This document shows positions 17,383 through 28,084 of a stretch of 64,000 bases of DNA, in pieces; the first letter of the stretch is position 1; the number at the start of each line of letters is the position of its first letter. The stretch is taken from positions 1 to 64,000 of the forward strand of contig JBBATZ010000007.1 in assembly GCA_040398425.1 (NCBI GenBank). Reading direction: 5' to 3'. The translations under genes were made by a program, and so were the position numbers. The stretch comes from UBA7672 sp040398425 (GTDB lineage Bacteria; Pseudomonadota; Alphaproteobacteria; Caulobacterales; Hyphomonadaceae). The notes below the pieces were generated by a model, which saw only the letters and a list, made by a program, of their open reading frames with translations, ran no database searches and had not been told where the DNA came from.

Positions 17383-18318
17383 ATGAAACGCCTCGTGCTC
17401 GCCTTTGCGGCTGCGCTCACCATCTCGGCGTGCAGCCCGGGAGGGGCGGTCGATACGAAGGATCCGCTGACCGCGCTGCAGCCGTGGAATCACAACCGCG
17501 CCGGCATCGAAAAACTCCCCAACGGGGTCGAGTACTATGTGGTGCGCAAGGGCGACGGCAAGGAGGCCGCGCCTGGCGAAAAGGACATGGTCGAGGTCAA
17601 GTACGAAGGCCGCCTGGCCGAGAACGGGCTGGTATTCGATTCGTCATACCAGCGCGGCGACACGGCCAAGTTCCGGCTCAACCAGGTGATCCCCGGCTGG
17701 ACGACTGGCATGCAGAAGATGCAGCCCGGCGACATGTTCGTGTTCTGGATCCCGTCGAAGGAAGGCTATGGTGCCAGCGGGCAGGGCATGCAGATCCCGC
17801 CTAACGCTGACCTGATGTTCCAGGTCGAGCTGCTGAAAGTGATTGCCGACCCGTGGGTCAAGGCGATGCCGTGGCCCACCGACGCCGCCAACATCGTGCG
17901 CCTGCCCTCCGGCCTCGAATACTTCCCGATCGAATCCGGCCCTGACGCCACCACGTCGCCGACGGATGCCGATGAAGTGGTGGTGAACTTCGAGGGCCGT
18001 CTGGAAGGCGTCAAAGCCGAAGAAGGCGAGAAGGCTGACGATGTGCGTCGCCGCAGCGTGGTGGCCTCGACCTTCGAGGAAGGCCAGCCGAAATTCTTCC
18101 CGGTGAAGGATCTGGTTCCGGGGTGGTCCGAAGTGCTCAGGCTGATGCACAAGGGCGACCGCTGGATGGTGCGCATGCCTTCCCAGCTGCTGTATCAGGC
18201 GGAAGGCGATGGCCGCATCCCGCCGGATGCGACAGTGCTTTACGAACTCGAGCTGCTGGACTTCCAGCCTGCTGCGCCTGCCGGGCAGCCGCAACCGGGC
18301 GCGCCGATTCCGAATTGA
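17383..18318 (+). CDS. Lipoprotein with two FKBP-type peptidyl-prolyl isomerase domains
   Basis: 311 residues with a lipoprotein signal (ISAC near residue 17). Domain 1 (about 60-155) is a canonical FKBP with VEVKYEGRL, FDSSY, VIPGWTTGMQKM and YGASG. Domain 2 (about 185-300) repeats the fold in a diverged form (VVVNFEGRLEG, DLVPGWSEVLRLM, GRIPPDATVLYELELL) and has lost the FDSS segment, so it may be inactive. It should assist folding of envelope proteins at a membrane. A Pro/Gln/Ala tail ends the protein. Confidence 0.85.
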   Translation: MKRLVLAFAAALTISACSPGGAVDTKDPLTALQPWNHNRAGIEKLPNGVEYYVVRKGDGKEAAPGEKDMVEVKYEGRLAENGLVFDSSYQRGDTAKFRLNQVIPGWTTGMQKMQPGDMFVFWIPSKEGYGASGQGMQIPPNADLMFQVELLKVIADPWVKAMPWPTDAANIVRLPSGLEYFPIESGPDATTSPTDADEVVVNFEGRLEGVKAEEGEKADDVRRRSVVASTFEEGQPKFFPVKDLVPGWSEVLRLMHKGDRWMVRMPSQLLYQAEGDGRIPPDATVLYELELLDFQPAAPAGQPQPGAPIPN

Positions 18319-18338
18319 TCGGGCCGAACTGAGACCTT

Positions 18339-18770
18339 CTAGCCTGCGACAGCCATCATGCCCCGGCCGACGCCGGGGCGGATGCGCAGCCGTTCGATCC
18401 ACGCAGTGATGTTCGGATAGGCGGCCAGTTGGTTCAGCTGGCGCAGCACCAGCGGGTACATGATCATGTCGACGACGGTGTAGGCGCCGAGGATGTAGTC
18501 CTGGCCGGTAAGGCGCGCCTCGATCTCGTCGAGGCCGGGCGGTGTCTTCTTGAACCAGGGCGCGGCGTCTTCGGCAGAGGGCAGGAACCGGCTGGTCTTG
18601 CGGGCGAGGGCCATCAGGATGTTATTGGCGCCGGGCAGACGGGCCTGGCCAAGCACGGTGACGGGCACGGGCGCGCGCCCGGGCGTGATGGTGTAGTCGA
18701 GAAACATCTCCTCCAAGGCGATACCTATCGCCTGGCTGTCAGGGCCATGTCCTGCACTGAACTGGATCAT
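18339..18770 (-). CDS. Short glutathione S-transferase-like protein
   Basis: 143 residues, about two thirds of a normal GST. The thioredoxin-like N-terminal domain is reduced to a fragment (LDYTITPGRAPVPVTVLGQ). The C-terminal helical domain is recognisable, with LTGQDYILGAYTVVDMIMYPLV (the N-capping TVVD element) and NITAWIERLRIRPGVGRGM. The missing beta2-beta3 stretch suggests a shrunken or internally deleted GST of doubtful transferase activity. It converges on the FKBP gene, 20 bp away. Confidence 0.65.
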   Translation of the reverse strand: MIQFSAGHGPDSQAIGIALEEMFLDYTITPGRAPVPVTVLGQARLPGANNILMALARKTSRFLPSAEDAAPWFKKTPPGLDEIEARLTGQDYILGAYTVVDMIMYPLVLRQLNQLAAYPNITAWIERLRIRPGVGRGMMAVAG

Positions 18771-18899
18771 TCGCTTCGCTTAAGCCTTGTGCCGGGATTG
18801 TCCATGGCTGGAGCGCGCTCGCTCCAGCTCATTGTCTTGCGCATCGCTTTTGCGGAAAACCAGTTTCCACTTTTTCGCGCGATGCCTTACCCTCCGCCC

Positions 18900-20144
18900 A
18901 TGACATCTCTGGCCCGCGTTCGCGAGATTCTCCACCGCCTCTGTTCGTTCGACACCACGTCGCGCGACAGCAATCTGCCGCTGATCGAATGGGTCGAGGA
19001 TTTCCTCAAGCCGCTTGGCGCGCACGTCGTGCGGGTGCCGAGCGAGGACGGGAAGAAGTCGAACCTGTGGGCCCGCTTGGGCCCCGACATTCCCGGCGGC
19101 ATCGTTCTTTCCGGCCATACCGATGTGGTGCCGGTCGATGGCCAGCCCTGGGTGACCGATCCGTTCGACATGATCGCGACCGAGGACAAGTGGTTCGCGC
19201 GCGGCACGACGGACATGAAGGGGTTCATCGCCCTGTCGCTGGCGCATGCTGAAGCGATCTCGAAGATTCCGCTGAAAGTCCCGGTGCATTTCGCTTTCTC
19301 GTATGACGAGGAGATCGGCTGTGCGGGTGTCGAGCCGATGATCGCGGAGATCGGGCGGCGCGGCGCTGCGCCCTCCGTTGTATGGGTCGGCGAGCCGACN
19401 NNNNNNNNNNNNNNNNNNNNNNNNNNNNNNNNNNNNNNNNNNNNNNNNNNNNNNNNNNNNNNNNNNNNNNNNNNNNNNNNNNNNNNNNNNNNNNNNNNNC
19501 TGTCGGCGCACAAGGGAATTCGTGACTACGAGATCCGCATCACGGGCAAGGACGCACACTCATCCGATCCACGGCTGGGCGCGTCTGCGATCCACGAGGC
19601 CATCGATCTGTTGGCGACGTTGCGGAAGATTGCGCACGAGCAGGAAGACAACGCGCCGACGAATTCGGAGTTCGATCCGTCCTGGACGACGATTACGGTC
19701 GGCGAGATCGGCGGTGGTACGGCGCCCAACATCCTCGCGCGTGAATGCCGCTTCGTGTTCGATGTGCGCACCGTGCCTGGCGTCAATCCGGATGCGATGT
19801 TGGCGCCGTTCTTCGCGGAAGTGGCGCGCGTGCATGAGAAGCTCGCGAAGCTGGGGCCTGAGTGCGGTGTCGTGGTGGACCTGCGCGCCGATGCGCCCCC
19901 GCTGCAGTTGCAGCGCGACAGTGCGGCAGAGACGTTCATGCGCGCGCCGACAGGCGACAACCAGATCCGCGTTGCGGCCTTCGCAACCGAGGCGGGCCAG
20001 TTCCAGAAGGCAGGTTTTCCGGCGGTGATCTGTGGACCCGGCTCAGTCGAGCAGGCGCACCAGCCCAACGAGTTCGTGGCGATCTCGGAAATGCAGAAGG
20101 GCGTCGAGGTGTTCGCGCGGTTTCTGGCGACGCTGCGGGGGTAG
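18900..20144 (+). CDS. argE: Acetylornithine deacetylase, interrupted by an assembly gap
   Basis: M20 zinc peptidase of the ArgE type, about 414 codons counting the gap placeholder. Visible metal and catalytic motifs are SGHTDVVPVDG, GTTDMKG (bridging Asp), YDEEIGC (general base and ligand), VGEP before the gap, the dimerisation domain from AHKGI with GKDAHSS after it, and C-terminal EQAHQPNEF (last ligand). It removes acetyl from N2-acetylornithine in arginine synthesis. 100 Ns lie between GEP-T and SAHKG, where homologues have only a handful of residues. ATG at 18882 is an alternative start. Confidence 0.85.
   Translation: MTSLARVREILHRLCSFDTTSRDSNLPLIEWVEDFLKPLGAHVVRVPSEDGKKSNLWARLGPDIPGGIVLSGHTDVVPVDGQPWVTDPFDMIATEDKWFARGTTDMKGFIALSLAHAEAISKIPLKVPVHFAFSYDEEIGCAGVEPMIAEIGRRGAAPSVVWVGEPXXXXXXXXXXXXXXXXXXXXXXXXXXXXXXXXXXLSAHKGIRDYEIRITGKDAHSSDPRLGASAIHEAIDLLATLRKIAHEQEDNAPTNSEFDPSWTTITVGEIGGGTAPNILARECRFVFDVRTVPGVNPDAMLAPFFAEVARVHEKLAKLGPECGVVVDLRADAPPLQLQRDSAAETFMRAPTGDNQIRVAAFATEAGQFQKAGFPAVICGPGSVEQAHQPNEFVAISEMQKGVEVFARFLATLRG
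19400..19499. other. Assembly gap (100 N)
   Basis: Exactly 100 undetermined bases, the conventional placeholder for a gap of unknown size, inside argE. The flanking protein motifs suggest that the true missing length is far less than 100 bases. Confidence 0.98.
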
Positions 20145-20184
20145 TACGTACGCGCCCGTGCTGCGACGGACGGGGGCTTGCGGT

Positions 20185-20427
20185 TCAGGCTTCCGGCATT
20201 TCCAGATAGGGCTCGACCTTGCCCTTGAGCAGCATGGTCATCGGCTGACCCTTGCGGTCGAGCGCGGCCCCGGCGATGACGCGGACCCAGCCTTCGCTGA
20301 CGCAGTATTCCCAGACATTGGTTTTTTCGGCGCCGTTGAAGCGGATTCCGATACCGCGCTCCAGAAGCTCCTTGTCGTGGAAGGGGCTCTTCGGGTCCTG
20401 GCTCAGGCGGTCGGGAAGATCGGTCAT
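20185..20427 (-). CDS. DUF3297 family protein
   Basis: 80 residues matching the small, highly conserved DUF3297 family: DRLSQDPKSPFHDKELLERG, then GIRFNGAEKTNVWEYCVSEG, then GWVRV and DRKGQPMT. It occurs across Proteobacteria as a cytoplasmic protein of unknown function. It converges on argE, 40 bp away. Confidence 0.8.
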   Translation of the reverse strand: MTDLPDRLSQDPKSPFHDKELLERGIGIRFNGAEKTNVWEYCVSEGWVRVIAGAALDRKGQPMTMLLKGKVEPYLEMPEA

Positions 20428-20481
20428 CTGGATTTCTCGTCTGGCTGAGAGCCGGTCTGTGCCCCAGCTGGCGCCGAAAGG

Positions 20482-21300
20482 CTAGATGGGTTCGCGGCCC
20501 CAGGCGATGAACGGGCCATTGCGGAAGCCTTCTGCGCCCTTGCTGTAGAGGAAGGGTGCCCCGTCAGGGCGTACGACCTGCCCGCCGGCGGCGGTGAGCA
20601 CGGCGTGGCCGGCGGCGGTATCCCATTCCATCGTCGGGCCGAAGCGCGGATACACGTCGGCCTTGCCGGCGGCGACCCAGCAGAATTTCAACGACGAGCC
20701 GATGGCGACTTGTCCGGCGACTTTCCGCGCGGCGACGAAGGCCTTGGTCTGTTCGTCGAGGTGGGAGGCGGAGGTGATGGCGGTGAGGCCATCAGACGGG
20801 TAGGCGCGGGTGTACAGTTTGCGTCCTTCGCGAAGCTTTTCCCCGGGAGAGAAACCCTCGATGAGCTGGGCGCTCGCGCCGCCGAAATACATCTCCTTGC
20901 GCGCGGGCGCATAGACGGCGCCGACGATCGGCACGCCATGGCAGATAAGTGCGATGTTGACTGTGAAGTCGCCGCGGCGGTTGATGAACTCGCGTGTGCC
21001 GTCGACCGGGTCGACCAGCAGGAACGTGTCCCACAGTTTGTCGCCGACGCCATCACGCGAGGCGCGCTCTTCGGCAAGCACAGGCACGCCGGGCAGGGCT
21101 TCTTCGAGACGGGCGAGGATGACTTCTTCGGCGCGCTCGTCGGCGTCGGAGACGGGGCTGTAGTCGGCCTTGGTGCGCGTCTCGAAATCGCTGTTGTAGA
21201 CGTCCATCACGCGCACGCCTGCGTCCGAGGCGATCGACGCAAAGAGAAGCGCGAGGTCTTCGCGTTCAGCGTCGGTGGGGTCGGGAAGCGTGAAGGCCAT
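20482..21300 (-). CDS. cysQ: 3'(2'),5'-bisphosphate nucleotidase (inositol monophosphatase family)
   Basis: 272 residues of the Li-sensitive, Mg-dependent phosphatase family. Metal-binding motif 1 lies in PVLAEE followed by LLVDPVDGTREFINRRGDF, and motif 2 is MEWDTAAGHAVLTAAGG near the C-terminus. The DGTREF and RRGDFTVNIAL pattern favours CysQ, which hydrolyses 3'-phosphoadenosine 5'-phosphate from sulfate assimilation. ATG at 21300 is used; the longer frame upstream reads as non-coding. Confidence 0.85.
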   Translation of the reverse strand: MAFTLPDPTDAEREDLALLFASIASDAGVRVMDVYNSDFETRTKADYSPVSDADERAEEVILARLEEALPGVPVLAEERASRDGVGDKLWDTFLLVDPVDGTREFINRRGDFTVNIALICHGVPIVGAVYAPARKEMYFGGASAQLIEGFSPGEKLREGRKLYTRAYPSDGLTAITSASHLDEQTKAFVAARKVAGQVAIGSSLKFCWVAAGKADVYPRFGPTMEWDTAAGHAVLTAAGGQVVRPDGAPFLYSKGAEGFRNGPFIAWGREPI

Positions 21301-21374
21301 GGGCGTGTTCCGGCGGAAGCTTGTGCGAGGCATTGCGGCTTGAGGCGCCCATGTCAACGCCACGAGCGGAATTG

Positions 21375-21481
21375 CCATCCCGGAAAGAACGCAGCGGCTA
21401 TCCGGGATCCATTCGCGATTCACGAGGCCTGCTGGATGGATCCCGGCTCTTCGCGACTGCGTCGCTGCGGCCGGGATGACA
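21375..21481. repeat. Two adjacent palindromic intergenic repeat elements
   Basis: Copy A (21375-21411) begins CCATCCCGG and ends CCGGGATCC. Copy B (21435-21481) begins ATGGATCCCGGCTC and ends GCCGGGATGACA. The ends of each are near-perfect inverted repeats, the form of the dispersed GATCCCGG/CCGGGATGA palindromes common in alphaproteobacterial intergenic DNA. They fill much of the 201 bp between cysQ and ttcA. Confidence 0.6.
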
Positions 21482-21501
21482 AGCCGTGGGCGTCAACAGG
21501 G

Positions 21502-22407
21502 TTACAATCCGTCGTCCTTCGTGCCGGACTGGCCCAGCGACAGCCCGGCAAAGTCGAACAGCTCGCTGTCGACAAGGTGCGACGGTCGGACGTGCGAGAG
21601 CGCCCGGGCCATCGTCTGGCGCCGACCCGGATTGCGTTTCTCCCACTCGTCGAGCAGCGACTTGATCTGCATGCGCTGCAGGCCGTCCTGACTGCCGCAG
21701 AGATTGCAGGGGATGATCGGGAACTGCATGAGCGCCGCAAACCTGCGGATGTCGTCCTCGGCGCAACCGATCAGCGGGCGCAGCACGAACGTATCGCCGG
21801 CGTCGTTCAGAAGTCTTGGCGGCATTGCAGCCAGGCGCCCGCCAAACAGGAAGTTCAGCATGAAGGTCTCGAGCGAGTCGTCACGGTGGTGGCCAAGCAC
21901 GATTGCCTCGCAGCCTTCCTCGCGCGCGACACGATAGAGAATGCCGCGACGCATGCGGGAGCAGAGCGAGCAATAGGTGTTGGAGGCGGGCACTTTCTCA
22001 GTGACGACAGAGTATGTGTCCTGCGTGATGATGCGATGCGCGACGCCGATCTTCGCAAAATAGTCGGGCAGGATGTGCGTGGGGAAACCCGGCTGGCCCT
22101 GATCGACATTGCATGCGATCAGATCGACCGGCAGCGCGCCCTGCCATTGGAGGTCGAGCAGGACAGACAGCAGTGTGTAGCTGTCCTTGCCGCCGGAGAG
22201 GCACACCAGCCAGCGCGGGCGCTTGCCGCTTCCCGAGGCGTTCGAGCTCACCATGCCATAGGCGCGGATCGCTTCCTTCGTCTCACGCACGAGGCGTTTG
22301 CGCAGCTTGCGAAACGCAACGCTGGTAGGCGCATCGGCAAATACTGGGTGAAGCGGCGTGAACGACGCGGCCTGATCTTCGGGTTCGTTGGAAAGGTCGT
22401 CAGGCAT
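21502..22407 (-). CDS. ttcA: tRNA 2-thiocytidine biosynthesis protein TtcA
   Basis: 301 residues. The PP-loop CLSGGKDSYTLL (about 68-79) activates the tRNA base with ATP. Cysteine pairs CSLC (after SNTY) and CNLC (after FPIIP) hold the [4Fe-4S] cluster used in thiolation, and GHHRDDSLETF is the conserved signature. It thiolates cytidine 32 of certain tRNAs. The C-terminal RNPGRRQTMARAL is also typical. The gene is complete and divergent from the broken receiver-like gene. Confidence 0.9.
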   Translation of the reverse strand: MPDDLSNEPEDQAASFTPLHPVFADAPTSVAFRKLRKRLVRETKEAIRAYGMVSSNASGSGKRPRWLVCLSGGKDSYTLLSVLLDLQWQGALPVDLIACNVDQGQPGFPTHILPDYFAKIGVAHRIITQDTYSVVTEKVPASNTYCSLCSRMRRGILYRVAREEGCEAIVLGHHRDDSLETFMLNFLFGGRLAAMPPRLLNDAGDTFVLRPLIGCAEDDIRRFAALMQFPIIPCNLCGSQDGLQRMQIKSLLDEWEKRNPGRRQTMARALSHVRPSHLVDSELFDFAGLSLGQSGTKDDGL

Positions 22408-22580
22408 TCAGAATTTTATCCGGAGTACTTGCGTCTTCAAACAGATTTCGCGGCAGACATTGAGTTTTCGGGTCAATCTCAGGTTAGCCCCAAGACTCCG
22501 ATAAACTGATACTTAGGACGTTGTTCTTAACCGTTGTGACACCGCGAGAGAAGTTACGGTGTTTGCCGGTGAGACTTGAT

Positions 22581-23035
22581 ATGGGTCAGTATGACAAGTC
22601 TCTTCGGCTTCTGGTGATCGATCCAGACACGCGTTTCGCGGAGGCACTTCGTCCGTTGAAACAGATTGGAATCGAGGTCGTGTTTTTTGAGCCATCGGCG
22701 CTTGCCGACGCTGCGGCGCTGATTCCGGACCATAGATGTTATTGTCATCTGCGTGGATAATGCGAGCTTCACTCGCGGTCATTGCGGATACCTGCACGCG
22801 TCCTGACGCGCCCCCGGTTATTGCAATCGGAGCGAAAGGGTTCGATCACACGTCGCTGGAGCACGTTCTGCTGCTTGCCGAGGTGAGGGGCGCCGTTGCC
22901 GCCTTGCCCAAACCGATCGAGGCGCCGGAACTCGTCCTGGCGGCGACGCACGCCCAGCTCAGGGCCCGCCCGCGCAGGATGTCTCATTCTGGTGAGACTG
23001 CCTTCGCTCCCAAGCGGGATATGCTCTGCGGCTGA
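22581..23035 (+). pseudogene. Degraded or frameshifted response-regulator receiver-like gene
   Basis: From ATG 22581 (GGTGAG upstream) the frame codes a receiver-like start, SLRLLVIDPDTRFAEALRPL and IEVVFFEPS, up to about 22725. A second frame then supplies a beta3-like IDVIVICVDNASF (about 22732-22770). A third frame carries LAVIADTC, PPVIAIGAKG and AALPKPIEAPELV, the last resembling the conserved receiver lysine-proline motif, and ends at 23035. The pieces join into one CheY-like fold only if two shifts are assumed. No output domain or paired kinase is present. It could be a pseudogene or a victim of sequence errors. Confidence 0.45.
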
Positions 23036-23062
23036 TATGCCTGCCCAGCCTTGCCGGTGCGA

Positions 23063-23392
23063 TCAGGCAGACTGAAGAACGCCGCGTTCCTCGAACAGCT
23101 GTTTCAGCTCACCCGACTGGAACATCTCCTTGGTGATGTCGCAGCCGCCGACGAACTCGCCCTTCACGTAGAGCTGGGGAATCGTCGGCCAGTTCGAGAA
23201 ATCCTTGATCCCCTGACGCAGCTCGGCATCCTCGAGGATGTTAGCGCTTTCGTACTTCACGCCGAGATGGTCGAGGATCGAGATCACGGTCGCGGAGAAG
23301 CCGCATTGCGGGAAAACCGGCGTGCCCTTCATGAACAGGAAGACGGGGCTGGAATCTACCAGGCCCTGAATGCGTGCGTTGGTGTCGGTCAT
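23063..23392 (-). CDS. grxD: Monothiol glutaredoxin (Grx4 type)
   Basis: 109 residues with active-site QCGFSAT, upstream lysine in FMKGTP, the cis-proline WPTIPQLY and the glutathione-binding GGCDIT. These mark a CGFS glutaredoxin, which carries [2Fe-2S] clusters and pairs with BolA. bolA is two genes upstream on the same strand, the usual alphaproteobacterial neighbourhood, here interrupted by an aldo/keto reductase gene. Confidence 0.92.
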   Translation of the reverse strand: MTDTNARIQGLVDSSPVFLFMKGTPVFPQCGFSATVISILDHLGVKYESANILEDAELRQGIKDFSNWPTIPQLYVKGEFVGGCDITKEMFQSGELKQLFEERGVLQSA

Positions 23393-23430
23393 GGCGCTTT
23401 TCCAGGCAAATCGACTAGCTTGGAACCCAA

Positions 23431-24309
23431 CTAGCCCGGGGATGAGCTAAGACCTGATCCGTCGCGAATCAAGCGCCCGCTGGGCGGGTTTGCCACCGCA
23501 TTGATGTTGAATTCGAGGTGTTCCAGTCGGCTGGTGGTCGTAATCACCCGGTGGGCGCCCCCGTCGGTCAAGGCCCAGAGCAGGGCTTCGTCGACAGTCA
23601 TTGGCGTGGCCGAGCGAGGCGTCCAGCTCCCGTTCACCACTGCGCGGGCGACGCGCCAGGTCGCGCCAGCGGTGAGGGGAAGGGAGAGGCGAGGCATGGC
23701 GGCGGTGACGGTTTCGATGCCGATAAGTTCTCCGGCCGATCTGAGCCGGTAGATCCGGAGCATCTGGTCCGACGACAGGCCCGGATGAACCGGCGTCATG
23801 AAGTGTGTGAACTCCCCGCTGTTCAGGGCAATGTCGAGTTCCGCCCCGCGGCCGCAGACGCCGATCGAGACGACATCGCCGCGGCGGCGCATGTCGGTCA
23901 GGACTTTCAGCAGGTCATCGGTCATTTCCGCCGGCGATGGGCCATGCAGGAACAGCCAGTCGATGCGCGAGCGGCGCAGGCGTTTCAGCGAGGCCTCGAC
24001 CGAGCGGCGCACGCCGGCGGGCGAGAAGTCGCGATGGCGCTTGGTCAATCCCGACGACTGGATGCCAACCTTGGTGACGACGATGGGATCGTACGGAGGC
24101 AGGCGAGCCAGGGCCTCGCCCAGCCGGCGTTCCGCCTCGCCCGCGCCATAGGAGGGGCCTGTGTCGAAGATACGTACGCCCATCGCATAGGCGTGCTGGA
24201 TCAGGCGGACGGTGGTTTCCGGCCGGATCATCGGCGTGCCGTGCGGCCCGCTTACCCCGAAACCAAGGCGGCGTGCTCCATAGGCGTTATCGCGGCGACC
24301 TTCAGCCAA
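23431..24309 (-). CDS. Aldo/keto reductase family protein
   Basis: 292 residues of the NAD(P)H-dependent AKR barrel family. The catalytic tetrad is visible as Asp and Tyr in FDTGPSYGAGEAE, Lys in VVTKVG and His in WLFLHGPS. The C-terminal cofactor part is less conserved than usual. It starts at TTG 24309 with AGGA upstream, 14 bp after bolA, and is followed by grxD, so all three are probably co-transcribed. Its insertion between bolA and grxD suggests a redox or stress role, but the substrate is unknown. Confidence 0.8.
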   Translation of the reverse strand: MAEGRRDNAYGARRLGFGVSGPHGTPMIRPETTVRLIQHAYAMGVRIFDTGPSYGAGEAERRLGEALARLPPYDPIVVTKVGIQSSGLTKRHRDFSPAGVRRSVEASLKRLRRSRIDWLFLHGPSPAEMTDDLLKVLTDMRRRGDVVSIGVCGRGAELDIALNSGEFTHFMTPVHPGLSSDQMLRIYRLRSAGELIGIETVTAAMPRLSLPLTAGATWRVARAVVNGSWTPRSATPMTVDEALLWALTDGGAHRVITTTSRLEHLEFNINAVANPPSGRLIRDGSGLSSSPG

Positions 24310-24323
24310 GGATGGGGTCCTGT

Positions 24324-24557
24324 TCAGCCGGGTGGGCGCGTAGAAAGCGCAAGGGCATGAAGCTGCCCCCCCATACGGCCCTGCAGCGCGGAATAGACCA
24401 GCTGGTGCTGGGCGACGCGCGTCTTGCCGCGGAACTGTTCGGACACGATCTCGGCGCTCCAGTGATCATTGTCACCAGCAAGGTCTTTCAAGGTGATCTG
24501 GGCGTCGGGAAACGCGTCACGCAGAAAAGCCTCGAGCGTCGCGCGCTCCATCGCCAT
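24324..24557 (-). CDS. bolA: BolA family protein
   Basis: 77 residues with the BolA class II KH-like fold: LEAFLRDAFPDAQITLKDLAGD, then HWSAEIVSEQFRGKTRVAQHQLVYSAL (conserved RVxxHxxVYxAL) and QLHALAL. Together with CGFS glutaredoxin it forms an Fe-S-binding heterocomplex, and grxD lies nearby on the same strand. The 255 bp between it and purL show no gene that I can support. Confidence 0.88.
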   Translation of the reverse strand: MAMERATLEAFLRDAFPDAQITLKDLAGDNDHWSAEIVSEQFRGKTRVAQHQLVYSALQGRMGGQLHALALSTRPPG

Positions 24558-24812
24558 GGTCGTGTCCTTCCCTCAATCGCCTGACGTCAGGCCGGCATCA
24601 GACTTTAGTTCCCGCGGGCAGTTCTAGACGGCTCGCTCTCCCGCACAATAGCGGTAAGCAAGTTGTGCGCTTCTAAGCTGAGAGCGTGCGTCCGGAACAA
24701 CACACATTCACACCCCGCGCCGGGTGCTTCTGGAAACAGAGGCAGTTGGCCCGCGAGCGAATCGCGCGCGAGCAATCAGTTAGTTGTGATTGCAACCAGT
24801 TGCGGTCGGGCG

Positions 24813-27062
<2,250 letters not shown>

Positions 27063-27070
27063 GTCTATCC

Positions 27071-27424
27071 TCAGTTAGCCATCACGATGCCGTCGCAGGT
27101 CTCGACCAGCATGTCGAGGATGGCCATTTGCAGGCTGAGCGCATCGTCGTCGCGGGTGACAGGCTCGAACGTCACGTTGACGAGGACGGGATAGTCGCCG
27201 GGCGTTGCGCCTTCAATGCCGGTGTCGGCGAGATCCTCGGCCAGCTGCTCGATCATGTCATCGGGAAATTCAGGATCGACCAGCACATTGATCAGCCACT
27301 GCGTGCCGTCGAACGTGTATACGGGGATGCCTTTGTAGTCGCTCTTCTTCCAGTCGCCAGCGCGCGGCAGGTGATCAGGAAGCTTCGGCGCGCGGCGGCA
27401 GGCGACAAACTGGTCGAGGCTCAT
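27071..27424 (-). CDS. Hypothetical protein upstream of purL
   Basis: 117 residues from the ATG at 27424 (MSLDQFV). It is acidic and soluble, with a strand-rich N-terminal part (IPVYTFDGTQWLINVL), an acidic helix (DDMIEQLAEDLADTG), a strand VLVNVTFEPV and a last helix LSLQMAILDMLVETC. It may have an alpha/beta fold of about 100 residues. It is 8 bp upstream of purL in the same direction and likely shares its transcript. The family is not recognised. Confidence 0.6.
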   Translation of the reverse strand: MSLDQFVACRRAPKLPDHLPRAGDWKKSDYKGIPVYTFDGTQWLINVLVDPEFPDDMIEQLAEDLADTGIEGATPGDYPVLVNVTFEPVTRDDDALSLQMAILDMLVETCDGIVMAN

Positions 27425-27574
27425 TGGACAGCTCCGGGGGGGCAGCTCCGGGCAGGGCGTGTGACCCCGCATCAGGCGGTCATTTACGCGAGCGGGGTGA
27501 TTCTGCAATGTGGCGCACGAAACAAGCTGGTAAGCGCCTGAAACCGCGCCCTATAAGGCCGCAGGAGACGGGAT

Positions 27575-28084
27575 ATGCCGGGGCGCATCTTCGCAGAGCA
27601 GGGCGACATCACGCGCGCGGCGGTGGATGTGATCGTCAACGCGGCCAATTCATCGCTGCTGGGCGGGGGCGGAGTAGACGGGGCGATCCATCGCGCGGCC
27701 GGTCCGGGTTTGCTCGCCGAGTGCCGTGCGTTGGGCGGATGTCCGACGGGTGAGGCGCGGATCACGGGCGCGTACGATCTGCCGCATCGTCATGTGATCC
27801 ATACGGTGGGGCCGATCTGGTATGGCGGCAGCGTTGGCGAGGCGGGTTTGCTGGCGGCGTGCTATCGCCACGCGCTGAAGCTGGCTGTCGAAGCGGGTGT
27901 GCGCTCGGTGGCGTTTCCGGGGATATCGACGGGCGCTTATGGCTATCCGATCCCGGCGGCAACGGAGATTGCGGTGCGGACGGTGCGCGATGTCCTGCGT
28001 GAGAGCGGGGCGGAGATCGACGTGATGTTCTGCTGCTTCAGCGCGGAGGCGTTGGCGTTCTATCAATCGGCGCTGATGGAATAG
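27575..28084 (+). CDS. Macrodomain protein (O-acetyl-ADP-ribose deacetylase type)
   Basis: 169 residues forming a single macrodomain of the YmdB/MacroD class. Markers are GDIT, VDVIVNAANSSLLGGGGVDGAIHRAAG (ADP-ribose loop 1), CPTGEARITGAYDLP, VIHTVGP and the second loop FPGISTGAYGYP. It hydrolyses O-acetyl-ADP-ribose and/or mono-ADP-ribose on proteins. Its last 22 bases overlap the 3' end of the convergent pseudouridine synthase gene. Confidence 0.9.
   Translation: MPGRIFAEQGDITRAAVDVIVNAANSSLLGGGGVDGAIHRAAGPGLLAECRALGGCPTGEARITGAYDLPHRHVIHTVGPIWYGGSVGEAGLLAACYRHALKLAVEAGVRSVAFPGISTGAYGYPIPAATEIAVRTVRDVLRESGAEIDVMFCCFSAEALAFYQSALME

Noticed and set aside
24558..24812. Small frames in the bolA-purL space
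   Set aside because: No ribosome site or protein-like composition; treated as non-coding.
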